This document shows positions 33,078 through 43,793 of a stretch of 64,000 nucleotides of DNA, one piece after another. The stretch's first letter is position 1. Every line of letters begins with the position of its first letter. The DNA lies in the NCBI RefSeq assembly GCF_000701365.1, contig NZ_JNIK01000013.1, positions 372,001-436,000 on the forward strand. The letters are read 5' to 3'. Below the pieces are notes generated by a model. It was not told the DNA's origin. It made no database searches and saw nothing but the letters and a program-made list of their open reading frames with translations. This stretch comes from Blastococcus sp. URHD0036 (lineage in GTDB: Bacteria > Actinomycetota > Actinomycetes > Mycobacteriales > Geodermatophilaceae). The translations under genes were made by a program, and so were the position numbers.

Positions 33078-35198
33078 ATGCCCCCCGCACGCCAGCCCGA
33101 CCAGTCCGCACCCACGACGGTCAGCCCGACCGGAGTGACCTATGAGGGACCTCGGGAGGGCCGCGACCCGCGCGCGCAGGCCGGCGACTTCCTGACCTCG
33201 GGGACGGGGGTGCGGCTCCCCGACACCGACCACTCGCTGAAGGCCGGCCGCCGCGGCCCCGTCCTGCTCCAGGACTTCCACCTGCGCGAGAAGATCAACG
33301 CCTTCGACCACGAGCGGATCCCGGAGCGGGTGGTGCACGCCCGCGGCGCCGCGGCGCACGGCGTCTTCACCGCCTACGGCACGGCCGGGAAGCTGACCCG
33401 CGCCGCCGTCATGGCCGAGAAGGGCCTGGAGACCCCGGTGTTCGTGCGCTTCAGCACGGTGCTGGGCTCCCGCGGCTCGGCCGACACCGTCCGCGACACC
33501 CGCGGGTTCGCGACGAAGTTCTACACGAAGGAGGGCATCTGGGACCTGGTCGGCAACAACATCCCGGTCTTCTTCATCCAGGACGCCATCAAGTTCCCCG
33601 ACATCATCCACGCCGGGAAGCCGCACCCCGACCGGGAGATCCCGCAGGCCCAGTCCGCGCACGACACCTTCTGGGACTTCGTCACCCAGCACACCGAGGC
33701 GACCCACCACACGATCTGGAACATGAGCGACCGGGGCATCCCGCGCAGCTACCGGACGATGGAGGGCTTCGGCGTCCACACCTTCCGGCTGGTGAACGCC
33801 GACCGGGAGACCTGCCTGGTCAAGTTCCACTGGAAGCCCGTCCTGGGCGTGCACTCCCTGACCTGGGAGGAGGCGCAGCTGGCCGCCGGGTTCGACCCCG
33901 ACTTCCACCGCCGCGACCTCGCCGACGCCATCGAGAACGGCGCCTTCCCCGAGTGGGAGCTCGGCGTGCAGGTCTTCCCGGACAACGAGGAGCAGACCTT
34001 CGAGGGCATCGACCTGCTCGACTCGACCAAGATCGTGCCCGAGGAGCTCGCGCCGGTGCAGCCGATCGGCAAGCTGGTGCTCAACGGCAACCCGACGAAC
34101 TACTTCGCCGAGACCGAGCAGGTGGCGTTCAACACCAACCACGTCGTCCCCGGCATCGAGTTCACGAACGACCCGCTGCTGCAGGGGCGCAACTTCTCCT
34201 ACCTCGACACGCAGCTGACCCGCCTCGGCGGGCCGAACTGGCGGCAGATCCCGATCAACCGCAGCCACTCCCCGCTGAACGACAACCTGCGCGACGGCTT
34301 CCACCAGGACGCCGTCCACGAGGGGCAGGCGCCCTACCTGCCCAACACGGTCGACGCCGGCAGCCCCGTGCCCGCCGACTGGTCCGACGGCGGGTACGTG
34401 GAGGTGCCGCGCCCGGTCCAGGGCGAGATCGTGCGGGAGACCCACGTGTCCTTCGAGGACCACTTCTCGCAGGCCGCGATGTTCTACGCCAGCCTGACCA
34501 GCATCGAGCAGCAGCACATCGCCGACGCGTACACCTTCGAGCTCGGCAAGGTCTACGAGCAGGCGATCAAGGAGCGGGCGCTGACCGTGCTGGCGACGAT
34601 CGACGCCGACCTGGTCGCCCAGGTCGCGACCGGTCTCGGCCTCCCCGCGCCGGCGCCAGAACCGGTGGAGCCCGGGGTCCTCTCCCCCACGCTGCGCCAG
34701 ATCAAGCCGGAGCCCTTCCCGATCACCGGCCGGATCGTCGGCGTCGTGGCCGGCCCGGGCGCGGACCTCAAGGGCATCGCGAAGCTGCGGAAGGCGCTGG
34801 AGGCCGAGGGCGCGCTGCTGCGGGTCATCGCCCCGCACGGCGGTCAGCTCGTCGACGGCAAGGACGTCGAGATCGTCGAGCGCACCTTCGCCACCGGCCG
34901 GTCGATCGAGTTCGACGCGATCGTCGTCGCCGACGGCGCACCCAAGGACGGCGACTTCCGGGCCGTCGTGATGCTGCAGGAGGCCTTCCGCCACCTGAAG
35001 GGCATCGGCGCGTGGGGGGACGGCGTGGAGGTGCTGCGCGCCGCCGGCATCGACCCGGAGGCGCCGGGTGTCATCACCGGGCCGTCGGCGAACGCCGCGA
35101 TGGCCGCGGAGACCGTCGCCGCGCTCGGCATGCACCGGGCCTGGGACCGCACGCCCCTGGTCACCAACAGCGTGGTGCCGCCGGCACCGGCTGCCTGA
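33078..35198 (+). CDS. katE: Large-subunit (clade 2, HPII-type) catalase
   Basis: 706 residues from ATG 33078 with GGAGAA ahead; the frame is open slightly further upstream. Catalytic His87 lies in [14 protein letters not shown] and heme-ligand Tyr375 in [14 protein letters not shown]. Residues about 570-700 form the extra C-terminal DJ-1/glutaminase-like domain ([20 protein letters not shown]) that marks the large clade 2 catalases. It destroys hydrogen peroxide in the cytosol. HPII catalases are usually stationary-phase or stress induced, which fits the upstream promoter. Confidence 0.95.
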   Translation: MPPARQPDQSAPTTVSPTGVTYEGPREGRDPRAQAGDFLTSGTGVRLPDTDHSLKAGRRGPVLLQDFHLREKINAFDHERIPERVVHARGAAAHGVFTAYGTAGKLTRAAVMAEKGLETPVFVRFSTVLGSRGSADTVRDTRGFATKFYTKEGIWDLVGNNIPVFFIQDAIKFPDIIHAGKPHPDREIPQAQSAHDTFWDFVTQHTEATHHTIWNMSDRGIPRSYRTMEGFGVHTFRLVNADRETCLVKFHWKPVLGVHSLTWEEAQLAAGFDPDFHRRDLADAIENGAFPEWELGVQVFPDNEEQTFEGIDLLDSTKIVPEELAPVQPIGKLVLNGNPTNYFAETEQVAFNTNHVVPGIEFTNDPLLQGRNFSYLDTQLTRLGGPNWRQIPINRSHSPLNDNLRDGFHQDAVHEGQAPYLPNTVDAGSPVPADWSDGGYVEVPRPVQGEIVRETHVSFEDHFSQAAMFYASLTSIEQQHIADAYTFELGKVYEQAIKERALTVLATIDADLVAQVATGLGLPAPAPEPVEPGVLSPTLRQIKPEPFPITGRIVGVVAGPGADLKGIAKLRKALEAEGALLRVIAPHGGQLVDGKDVEIVERTFATGRSIEFDAIVVADGAPKDGDFRAVVMLQEAFRHLKGIGAWGDGVEVLRAAGIDPEAPGVITGPSANAAMAAETVAALGMHRAWDRTPLVTNSVVPPAPAA

Positions 35199-35201
35199 AC
35201 C

Positions 35202-35240
35202 GACGCGGGGAGGGCTGCCACCGGGCGCCCTCCCCGCGTC
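35202..35240. terminator. Bidirectional terminator between katE and GNAT genes
   Basis: Perfect 14-bp arms GACGCGGGGAGGGC and GCCCTCCCCGCGTC surround an 11-base loop. It begins 4 bases past the katE stop, and its right arm overlaps the stop codon of the convergent GNAT gene by two bases. Confidence 0.8.
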
Positions 35241-35757
35241 ACAGGCGGCAGAGGAGCAGGACCTCGTCGCGGTCGTCGCCGGGCGCCACCCGGATCGCCC
35301 CCGGCATCCGGCCGAAGACCTCGTACCCGAGCCGCTCGTAGAAGCCCTCGAGCCCGTAACCACCCCGCACGGTGAGGTGCAGGAACTCCAGGCCGCGCGC
35401 CCGGGCGATGTCGTGCACGCCGAGCATCAGCACCCGGCCCAGCCCCTGCCCCTGGCGCGCCGGGTCCACCTGCACCCGCAGCACCGTCGCCCAGTGCCGG
35501 CGCAGCGGGCTGACCGACGTGGAGAGCACGGCGAAGCCGGCCACCTCGCCGTCGACCCGGAGCACACACAGGACCTGCGTCCCGGCGTGGACGCGCTCGA
35601 CGAGGCCGTCGAGGACCGGCGCGACGACGTCCGGCGTCACCGGGGCGACGAAGCCGACCGCGCCGCCGGCGTTCGTGACGTCGGTCCACAGCTGCAGGAG
35701 GATGCTGCGGAGGTCGTCGTCCACACGGGTGGTCGCGGTGACCTCGGCCGACGGCAT
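35239..35757 (-). CDS. GNAT-family N-acetyltransferase
   Basis: 172 residues from ATG 35757. The acetyl-CoA loop VQVDPARQGQGLGRVLMLGV and the terminal GLEGFYERLGYEVFGRMPGA are typical GNAT motifs A and B. The first 60 residues (LRSILLQLWTDVTNAGGAVG) are the substrate-side helices. The substrate is unknown. It lies tail to tail with katE and divergent from the metallopeptidase gene. Confidence 0.87.
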   Translation of the reverse strand: MPSAEVTATTRVDDDLRSILLQLWTDVTNAGGAVGFVAPVTPDVVAPVLDGLVERVHAGTQVLCVLRVDGEVAGFAVLSTSVSPLRRHWATVLRVQVDPARQGQGLGRVLMLGVHDIARARGLEFLHLTVRGGYGLEGFYERLGYEVFGRMPGAIRVAPGDDRDEVLLLCRL

Positions 35758-35864
35758 GCACCGATTCTCCCGTCCGCCGGGGACGGCACCGCGCGGGGGC
35801 CCCTGGGCACCGTCGACCGGGTGCGGCAGGCTCGGCGGCTCCGACGGACAGGCGAGGGATCCAG

Positions 35865-37316
35865 GTGGCACGCGGGCGAGCAGCACGGGCCGGGTCGGCG
35901 GTCGTCGCCGGCCTCGTCGTCGGCACGGCGGTACTGGCCGGGTGCACCTCGGAGGTCGCCGGCTCGGCGACCGCCGCGGTCCCCGGCGCCGACGGGTACG
36001 GCGACCCCTACTACCCGCTCGACGGCAACGGCGGGTACGACGTCGACGGCTACGAGCTCGAGCTGCGCTTCGACCCCGACAGCGGGGTCCTCGGCGGCAC
36101 CGCCACCGTCACCGCGACCGCCACGCAGACCCTGTCGGCGTTCAACCTGGACTTCCTGGGCTTCGAGATCTCCTCGGTGACCGTGGACGGCGAGGACGCG
36201 GCCACCGCCCGGGACGGGGGCGAGCTGACCGTCACGCCCGCGCGGCCCCTGGTCGACGGGGACACGTTCACCACCGTCGTGTCCTACGAGGGGGTCCCCG
36301 AGGAACTGGATGACGGGCTGGGCGCCGCCGGCTTCCTGCAGACCGGCGACGGCGCCCTCGCGGTCGGCCAGCCCGACGTGGCCGCCAGCTGGTTCCCGGT
36401 CAACGACCATCCCGCCGACGCCGCGACGGTGGATCTGTCGATCACCGTGCCGGAGGGCCTGGAGGCCGTGTCCAACGGGGCCCTCGTCGACTCGGTGACC
36501 GAGGACGGGGAGACCACCTGGCGGTGGGCGACCGAGGACCCCCTGGCGCCGTACCTCCTCACGCTCGCCGTCGGGGAGTTCCGCATCGACGAGTACGACG
36601 AGGGCGGCGTCCACTTCCTCGACGCGATCGACCCCGCGCTGGACGAGGGGGACGGGGCCACCATCGGCGGGATCGCGGACGCGTCGTTCGACCGCCAGCC
36701 GGAGGTGCTCGACTTCCTGTCGCGCTGGTTCGGCCCGTACCCGTTCGGCCAGTCCGGCGGGATCGTCGACGACGTCGACCTCGGGTTCGCGCTGGAGACG
36801 CAGACCCGGCCGGTCTACTCCCCGGTGTTCTTCACCGACGTGGAGTCCGGCACGGCCGTGGTGGTGCACGAGCTGGCGCACCAGTGGGCCGGCGACAGCG
36901 TCCGCCTCGGCGGCTGGCAGCACATCTGGCTCAACGAGGGCTTCGCCACCTACGCCGAGTGGCTGTGGGCCCAGCACGAGGGGACCTCGACGCCGCAGCA
37001 GGAGTTCGACCGGCTGGCCGCCCGCCCCGCCGGCAGCAGCTTCTGGAGCATCCCGATCGGCGACCCCGGCCCCGACGCCGGCCAGCTCTTCTCCGACGCC
37101 GTCTACCAGCGCGGCGCCATGACGCTGCAGGCGCTGCGCACCGAGGTCGGCGACGACGACTTCGCCGAGATCCTCCGCGAGTGGTTCGGCACCGAGGCCG
37201 GCCACGCGGTCACCACCGACGACTTCGTCGCCCTGGCCGAGGAGGTCTCCGGAGCCGACCTCGACGACCTGTTCGCCGAGTGGCTCGGCGCGGGCCGGCC
37301 GGCCTCCCTCGGCTAG
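35865..37316 (+). CDS. M1-family zinc metallopeptidase lipoprotein
   Basis: 483 residues from GTG 35865. The signal peptide (GSAVVAGLVVGTAVLAGC) ends in lipobox LAGC, so the protein is probably anchored outside the membrane. The N-terminal beta domain (about 55-230) is followed by the catalytic domain with HELAH at 335-339 and the third zinc ligand E358 in NEGFATYAE. It lacks the large C-terminal domain of aminopeptidase N. Its exopeptidase substrates are unknown. Its TAG stop interlocks with the stop of the convergent reductase gene within the palindrome CTAG. Confidence 0.93.
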   Translation: MARGRAARAGSAVVAGLVVGTAVLAGCTSEVAGSATAAVPGADGYGDPYYPLDGNGGYDVDGYELELRFDPDSGVLGGTATVTATATQTLSAFNLDFLGFEISSVTVDGEDAATARDGGELTVTPARPLVDGDTFTTVVSYEGVPEELDDGLGAAGFLQTGDGALAVGQPDVAASWFPVNDHPADAATVDLSITVPEGLEAVSNGALVDSVTEDGETTWRWATEDPLAPYLLTLAVGEFRIDEYDEGGVHFLDAIDPALDEGDGATIGGIADASFDRQPEVLDFLSRWFGPYPFGQSGGIVDDVDLGFALETQTRPVYSPVFFTDVESGTAVVVHELAHQWAGDSVRLGGWQHIWLNEGFATYAEWLWAQHEGTSTPQQEFDRLAARPAGSSFWSIPIGDPGPDAGQLFSDAVYQRGAMTLQALRTEVGDDDFAEILREWFGTEAGHAVTTDDFVALAEEVSGADLDDLFAEWLGAGRPASLG

Positions 37317-38035
37317 CCGGACGGACCGAAGCGCTCCACCCGGATGGCCGACTCGGGCACCCCGAGCCCGGTGAGCACCCGCGTCGCCGACTCGGCGAAC
37401 GGCGTCGACCCGCAGACGTAGACGTCCTGCCCCGGCTCCCACAGCGGCACGAGGTCCGCGGCGGTGAGCCGCCCGGCCGGCCGGATCCCGGACGCCTCCC
37501 GCGTCGTCTGCACCACCGCGCCGGCCGCCTCCAGCTCCGCGAGGTACGGCAGCTCGGCGCGCGTGCGCGTGGACACGGCCACCCGCAGCAGCTCCGGACG
37601 GCCCAGCTCGGCCGCGGTGCGCGCCATCGCCACGAACGGGACGACGCCGGTGCCGCCACCGACCAGCAGCGCCGGGGCGTCGCCCTCCCAGACGAACCAG
37701 CCGCCGATCGGCCCGCGGACCTCGAGCTCGTCCCCGGGTTCGACGACGTCGGCGAGGTAGCTCGACACCTCCCCGTCGTCCAGCCGCTCCACGAGCAGCT
37801 CCACCAGCGGGTCGCCCGGGGACGACGCCAGCGAGTAGGACCGCTGGGCGCGGTACCCGTCCTCGGCGGTCAGCCGGACGACGTAGTGCTGACCGGCGAG
37901 GTGGTCGATCCGGTCCGGCACCTCGAGTCGCAGCCGCACCGTGCGCGGGGTCGGCCGGTCGACCTCCCGCACCGTCGCCGTCCGCCAGCCGCCGGCCGGG
38001 GCTCGGCCACCGGCACCCAGCATCGTCTCGGCCAC
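37313..38035 (-). CDS. FAD/NAD(P)-binding oxidoreductase (ferredoxin-reductase-like)
   Basis: 240 residues from GTG 38035 (ATG 38023 is an alternative). The FAD domain has QRSYSLASSPGD, matching the RxYS motif, and GPIGGWFVWEG. The NAD(P) domain has LLVGGGTGVVPFVAMARTA and a final YVCGSTPFAESATRVL. There is no [2Fe-2S] domain. It follows the molybdenum oxidoreductase gene by 5 bases, suggesting that it supplies electrons to or accepts them from that protein. Confidence 0.88.
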   Translation of the reverse strand: MAETMLGAGGRAPAGGWRTATVREVDRPTPRTVRLRLEVPDRIDHLAGQHYVVRLTAEDGYRAQRSYSLASSPGDPLVELLVERLDDGEVSSYLADVVEPGDELEVRGPIGGWFVWEGDAPALLVGGGTGVVPFVAMARTAAELGRPELLRVAVSTRTRAELPYLAELEAAGAVVQTTREASGIRPAGRLTAADLVPLWEPGQDVYVCGSTPFAESATRVLTGLGVPESAIRVERFGPSG

Positions 38036-38040
38036 GCCGC

Positions 38041-38649
38041 TCAGTCGCCCTGGTAGCGCTGCTCGAGCCACGGGTCGCCACGGTCGTGGTACCCGTTCTG
38101 CTCCCAGAAGCCCGGCTGGTCGCGCTCCATCAGCGTGAGCCGGGTGACCCACTTGGCGCTCTTCCAGAAGTAGAGGTGCGGCACCAGCAGCCGGACCGGG
38201 CCACCGTGCTCGATCGGCAGCGGGCCGCCCTCGTACTCCCAGACCACCCACGCCTTGCCGCCGGTGACGTCGGCCAGGGGGAGGTTGGTCGTGTAGCCGG
38301 TCTTGGACGTCGCCATGACGAAGTGCGCCTCGGCGGTCGGGCGGGCGGCCTCCAGCAGGGTGTCCACGCTGATCCCGGCGAACCAGGTGCCGAACTTCGA
38401 CCACGTGGTCACGCAGTGGATGTCGCCGCGGTACTCGGCCCGCGGCAGCGCGTGCGCCTCGTCCCAGTCCCAGGTGGTCGGATGCTCGACCCGGCCGTCG
38501 ACCGTGATGCTCCACGTCTCGGGGCTGATCCGCGGCGTGGGCTCGGCGGTGAGCACCGGCCAGTCCTTGCCGGCGTCGTACTGGCCCGGGGGGAGCCGCG
38601 GATCGCGCTCCCGGCGGCGGCCCAGGAAGCCGCGGGTGGGTCCGGTCAC
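38041..38649 (-). CDS. Sulfite-oxidase-like molybdopterin oxidoreductase
   Basis: 202 residues from GTG 38649. The molybdenum-ligand cysteine lies in RGDIHCVTTWSKFGTWFAGI, and the cofactor-binding region continues with TGGKAWVVWEYEGGPLPIEH and GGPVRLLVPHLYFWKSAKWV. It is a compact single-domain member resembling the catalytic core of sulfite oxidase/MsrP. No signal peptide is present, so it appears cytosolic. The substrate is uncertain; neither sulfite nor methionine sulfoxide is excluded. It is paired with the downstream FAD reductase. Confidence 0.87.
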   Translation of the reverse strand: MTGPTRGFLGRRRERDPRLPPGQYDAGKDWPVLTAEPTPRISPETWSITVDGRVEHPTTWDWDEAHALPRAEYRGDIHCVTTWSKFGTWFAGISVDTLLEAARPTAEAHFVMATSKTGYTTNLPLADVTGGKAWVVWEYEGGPLPIEHGGPVRLLVPHLYFWKSAKWVTRLTLMERDQPGFWEQNGYHDRGDPWLEQRYQGD

Positions 38650-38760
38650 GGTCGTCGTCCTCTCGTCGTTCGCCTCGCGGTGCCGGACGCCAGCCTCCCG
38701 CATGGTCGGAAGGGTCACGATTCGGACACCGGCGCACCGATTCTCCGCGTGGAGCAGGGA

Positions 38761-38779
38761 TTAGGGCAGCCTTACATGA
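38761..38779. promoter_or_regulatory. Iron-box-like (DtxR/IdeR) site upstream of sdhCAB
   Basis: TTAGGGCAGCCTTACATGA agrees at 14 of 19 positions with the IdeR/DtxR consensus TTAGGTTAGSCTAACCTAA, and its left half is strongest. It lies about 60-75 bases before the proposed SdhC start. Succinate dehydrogenase is an iron-rich enzyme, so iron control is plausible. Binding is not shown. Confidence 0.4.
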
Positions 38780-38824
38780 GCTGAGTCACCGTGTGTTTAC
38801 CTGGCCGCAATGGGGCACTGGACC

Positions 38825-38838
38825 TACCTTCGTGCTCG
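38825..38838 (+). promoter_or_regulatory. -10 element for a probable leaderless sdhC transcript
   Basis: TACCTT (38825-38830) fits the actinobacterial TANNNT -10 and is followed seven bases later by GTG 38838, in frame with SdhC. No ribosome-binding site precedes any candidate start here, which suits leaderless translation. No good -35 is visible. Confidence 0.45.
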
Positions 38839-39545
38839 TGGTGACGGTGACGACGGAGTCGGGCCAGCGCAGGGCGCCCAAGGCCGCGAAGACCAGTTCG
38901 GTCTTCAAGAAGGCGGTGATGGCGGTCAGCGGCATCATCCTGGTGCTGTACCTGATCGCGCACATGATCGGGAACCTCAAGGCCTTCGCCGGCCGCGAGG
39001 ACTTCAACCACTACTCGGAGTGGCTCCGCACGATCGGCAACCCGGCACTGCCGGGCGCGACCACGCTGTGGATCATCCGGATCGTCCTGCTGGTCGCCGT
39101 CGGCGCCCACATCTGGGCGGCCGTCTCCCTGTGGCGGCAGGCCAAGCGAGCCCGGCCGCACGGGTACGTGACGAAGAAGGCCGTGGCCCAGAGCTACGCC
39201 TCCCGCACGATGCGCTGGGGCGGCGTGATCATCGCCGCCTTCATCATCTGGCACCTGCTCGACCTCACCTTCGGCGCGGTGAACAAGGAGGGCCACGCGG
39301 GCACGCCGTACGACCGCGTGCTCGCCAGCTTCCAGAACCCCGTCGTCACCATCTGGTACGCGATCGCGCTGATCCTGCTGGGCATGCACCTGCGGCACGG
39401 CATCTGGAGCGCCACGCAGACCCTCGGGCAGAGCAACCGGCGTCGCGAGGTCACCGTGAACTACGCCGCGACGGCGATCGCCACGGTGATCACCGTCGGG
39501 TTCCTGCTCACGCCCTTCGCCGTCCTCTTCGGCCTGATCGACTGA
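38838..39545 (+). CDS. sdhC: Succinate dehydrogenase cytochrome b subunit (B-type SdhC)
   Basis: 235 residues from GTG 38838, with 38841, 38847 or an ATG at 38793 possible. Five transmembrane helices carry histidines (LIAHMIGNLKAF, VGAHIWAAVSLW, FIIWHLLDL, GMHLRHGIWS) consistent with a di-heme membrane anchor of the Bacillus/Wolinella B-type complex. It anchors SdhAB and reduces the quinone pool (menaquinone in actinobacteria). It is first in a C-A-B operon; the stop is 6 bases before the sdhA ATG. No separate sdhD gene is present, as expected for B-type enzymes. Confidence 0.92.
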   Translation: MVTVTTESGQRRAPKAAKTSSVFKKAVMAVSGIILVLYLIAHMIGNLKAFAGREDFNHYSEWLRTIGNPALPGATTLWIIRIVLLVAVGAHIWAAVSLWRQAKRARPHGYVTKKAVAQSYASRTMRWGGVIIAAFIIWHLLDLTFGAVNKEGHAGTPYDRVLASFQNPVVTIWYAIALILLGMHLRHGIWSATQTLGQSNRRREVTVNYAATAIATVITVGFLLTPFAVLFGLID

Positions 39546-39551
39546 GTCTCC

Positions 39552-41519
<1,968 letters not shown>

Positions 41520-41538
41520 CGAACCAGCGGAGCCAGCG

Positions 41539-42369
41539 ATGACGATGACCGAGGACCCGACCCGGGCCACCACGGCGCCCCACCAGGAGCGCACCATGCG
41601 GATCACGCTGCGGGTCTGGCGCCAGCCGGACGCGAGGTCCGCGGGCAAGATGGTCAGCTACAAGCTGAACGACGTCTCGCCGGACATGTCCTTCCTCGAG
41701 ATGCTCGACGTGCTCAACGAGCAGCTGATCATGGACGGCGAGGACCCGGTCGCGTTCGACCACGACTGCCGCGAGGGCATCTGTGGCATGTGCGGCGTCA
41801 TGATCAACGGGCGGGCGCACGGCAACGGCCTGCACGACGGCGCGGTCCAGACCACCACGTGCCAGCTGCACATGCGGTCGTTCAAGGACGGCGACACGAT
41901 CGACGTCGAGCCGTGGCGCGCGTCGGCCTTCCCGGTGATCAAGGACCTCGCGGTCGACCGGCGGTCCTTCGACCGGATCATCCAGGCCGGCGGCTACATC
42001 AGCGTCCCGACCGGGACCGCCCCCGAGGCCCACGCGACGCCGGTGCCGAAGAAGGACGCCGACTTCGCCTTCGACGCGGCGACCTGCATCGGCTGCGGCG
42101 CCTGTGTCGCGGCCTGCCCGAACGCGTCGTCGATGCTGTTCACCGCGGCCAAGGTGACCCACCTGGGGCTGCTGCCGCAGGGCCAGCCGGAGCGCAACGA
42201 CCGCGTGGTGAACATGGTGGCCCAGCAGGACGCCGAGGGCTTCGGCGGCTGCACCAACATCGGCGAGTGCTCCGCGTCCTGCCCGAAGGGCATCTCGATG
42301 GAGACCATCTCGCGGCTCAACCACGACCTGCTCGGCGCCCTGCGCGCGGGGACGCGCCCCAAGAGCTAG
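41539..42369 (+). CDS. sdhB: Succinate dehydrogenase iron-sulfur subunit (B-type)
   Basis: 276 residues. The [2Fe-2S] motif is [20 protein letters not shown], the [4Fe-4S] motif [16 protein letters not shown], and the [3Fe-4S] motif [15 protein letters not shown]. It passes electrons from the flavin to the membrane heme. The ATG at 41539 gives a short unconserved N-terminal tail; an ATG at 41596 begins exactly at the conserved [10 protein letters not shown] and may be the true start. It ends the C-A-B operon, followed by two strong hairpins. Confidence 0.94.
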   Translation: MTMTEDPTRATTAPHQERTMRITLRVWRQPDARSAGKMVSYKLNDVSPDMSFLEMLDVLNEQLIMDGEDPVAFDHDCREGICGMCGVMINGRAHGNGLHDGAVQTTTCQLHMRSFKDGDTIDVEPWRASAFPVIKDLAVDRRSFDRIIQAGGYISVPTGTAPEAHATPVPKKDADFAFDAATCIGCGACVAACPNASSMLFTAAKVTHLGLLPQGQPERNDRVVNMVAQQDAEGFGGCTNIGECSASCPKGISMETISRLNHDLLGALRAGTRPKS

Positions 42370-42388
42370 GTCCAGCACCACCCACGCC

Positions 42389-42424
42389 GGAGGGCGGGGA
42401 ACCCACTCGGGGTCCCCGCCCTCC
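42389..42424 (+). terminator. Terminator of the sdhCAB operon
   Basis: GGAGGGCGGGGA pairs perfectly with TCCCCGCCCTCC, and three further G-C pairs close a 4-base loop after one mismatch. It lies 20 bases after the sdhB stop. Confidence 0.8.
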
Positions 42425-42445
42425 GTCGTCCGCACCGGCCCTGGG

Positions 42446-42510
42446 CGAGGCATAGGAAGCTATGCGCACGTCCTGGGACGGGAGACGTGGGTATTGCTTC
42501 CTATGCCTCG
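42446..42510. terminator. Long imperfect hairpin with 15-bp perfect outer arms
   Basis: CGAGGCATAGGAAGC (42446-42460) pairs with GCTTCCTATGCCTCG (42496-42510). An inner CACGTC/GACGTG stem and partly paired bases between them make an almost continuous stem around an 11-base loop. It lies between convergent sdhB and the thiolase gene, 12 bases from the latter's stop. The arms are less GC-rich than the surroundings. Confidence 0.65.
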
Positions 42511-42521
42511 GGGGTCAGGGG

Positions 42522-43721
42522 TCAGAGGCGCTCGAGGATCGTGGCGTTGGCCAGTCCGCCGGCCTCGCACATCGTCTGCAGCCCGTAGCGGGCACCGCGC
42601 TGGTGCAGCGCGTCGACCAGCGTCGTCATGATCCGGGCGCCGCTGGCCCCCAGCGGGTGCCCGATCGAGATGCCGCCGCCGTGCACGTTCACCTTGTCGG
42701 TGGTCACGCCCGTCTCGGCCTGCCACGCGAGGACGACGGAGGCGAACGCCTCGTTGACCTCGAACAGGTCGATGTCGTCGATGGACAGGCCGGCCCGGCG
42801 CAGCGCCTTCTCCGTCGCCGGGATGACCGCGGTGAGCATCATCTGCGGGTCGTCGCCGACGACGGTCATGGTGTGGATCCGCGCCCGCGGCGTGAGGCCC
42901 AGCTCGCGCGCCTTCTCGCTGGTCATGACCAGGAGTGCCGCGGCGCCGTCGTTGAGCGGGCTGCTGTTGCCCGCGGTGACGCGCCAGTCGGTGATCTGCG
43001 GGAAGCGGGCGGCGACCGCGTCGTCGGCGAAGGCCGGCCGCAGGCCCGCGAGGGTCTCGACGTCGGTGCCCGGTCGCACGGTCTCGTCGGTGCCCACCAG
43101 CGCGAGCGACCCGTCGGCCTGCCGGGCCTTGACCGGCACGACCTGGTCGGCGAACAGGCCGGCGCGCCACGCCTCGGCGGCGCGGGCGTGGCTGCGGGCG
43201 GCGTATCCGTCCAGCTGCGACCGGGACAGGCCCCACTTGGCAGCGATCAGCTCGGCGGCCACGCCCTGGCTCACGCCACCCTCCGGGTAGCGCGCGGCGT
43301 ACCGCTCCCCCATCACGTCCTCGACGCCCCGCGCCGCGCTGCCCATGGGCACCCGGCTCATCGACTCGACACCGCCCACCACGGCGATGTCGTAGGAGCC
43401 GGCGATCACGCCCTGTGCAGCGAAGTGCACCGCCTGCTGGCTGCTGCCGCACTGCCGGTCGACCGTCGTCCCGGGGACGTGCTCCGGGAAGCCCGCCCCC
43501 AGGAGCGCGCGACGGGCGATGTTGGCCGCCTGCTCCCCCGACTGCGACACGCACCCGACGATCACGTCGTCGACGACCGCCGGGTCGATGCCGGCGCGGT
43601 CGACCACGCTCTCCAGCACCCCGGCGAGCAGATCGGCCGGGTGCACCCCCGACAGCGAGCCGCCGGGCTTGCCCTTGCCGACCGGCGTGCGGACGGCCTC
43701 CACGATCACCGCGTCACGCAT
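42522..43721 (-). CDS. Acetyl-CoA C-acyltransferase (thiolase)
   Basis: 399 residues from ATG 43721 with AGGAGG eight bases ahead. The nucleophilic cysteine lies in TVDRQCGSSQQAVHFAAQGV. The second site is VNVHGGGISIGHPLGASGAR, and the final catalytic cysteine is in LQTMCEAGGLANATILE. It either condenses two acetyl-CoA or cleaves 3-ketoacyl-CoA; sequence alone does not decide. It is divergent from an HxlR regulator and a thioesterase gene and shares their operator region, suggesting a small acyl-CoA module. Confidence 0.93.
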   Translation of the reverse strand: MRDAVIVEAVRTPVGKGKPGGSLSGVHPADLLAGVLESVVDRAGIDPAVVDDVIVGCVSQSGEQAANIARRALLGAGFPEHVPGTTVDRQCGSSQQAVHFAAQGVIAGSYDIAVVGGVESMSRVPMGSAARGVEDVMGERYAARYPEGGVSQGVAAELIAAKWGLSRSQLDGYAARSHARAAEAWRAGLFADQVVPVKARQADGSLALVGTDETVRPGTDVETLAGLRPAFADDAVAARFPQITDWRVTAGNSSPLNDGAAALLVMTSEKARELGLTPRARIHTMTVVGDDPQMMLTAVIPATEKALRRAGLSIDDIDLFEVNEAFASVVLAWQAETGVTTDKVNVHGGGISIGHPLGASGARIMTTLVDALHQRGARYGLQTMCEAGGLANATILERL

Positions 43722-43735
43722 GACGGGCCTCCTGA

Positions 43736-43791
43736 GTTTGACGATCGAACTGACCATCGGAAGCTAGCGCGCCTCGGTTTGATATGCAAAC
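43736..43791. promoter_or_regulatory. Paired HxlR-type operators between thiolase and regulator genes
   Basis: GTTTGACGATCGAAC (43736-43750) and GTTTGATATGCAAAC (43777-43791) share the pattern GTTTGA-N4-C-N-AAC, an imperfect inverted repeat. Their centres are 41 bases apart, about four helical turns. The second ends 2 bases before the regulator ATG and the first is 15 bases ahead of the thiolase ATG, so one dimeric regulator could control both directions. Confidence 0.6.
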
Positions 43792-43793
43792 CT

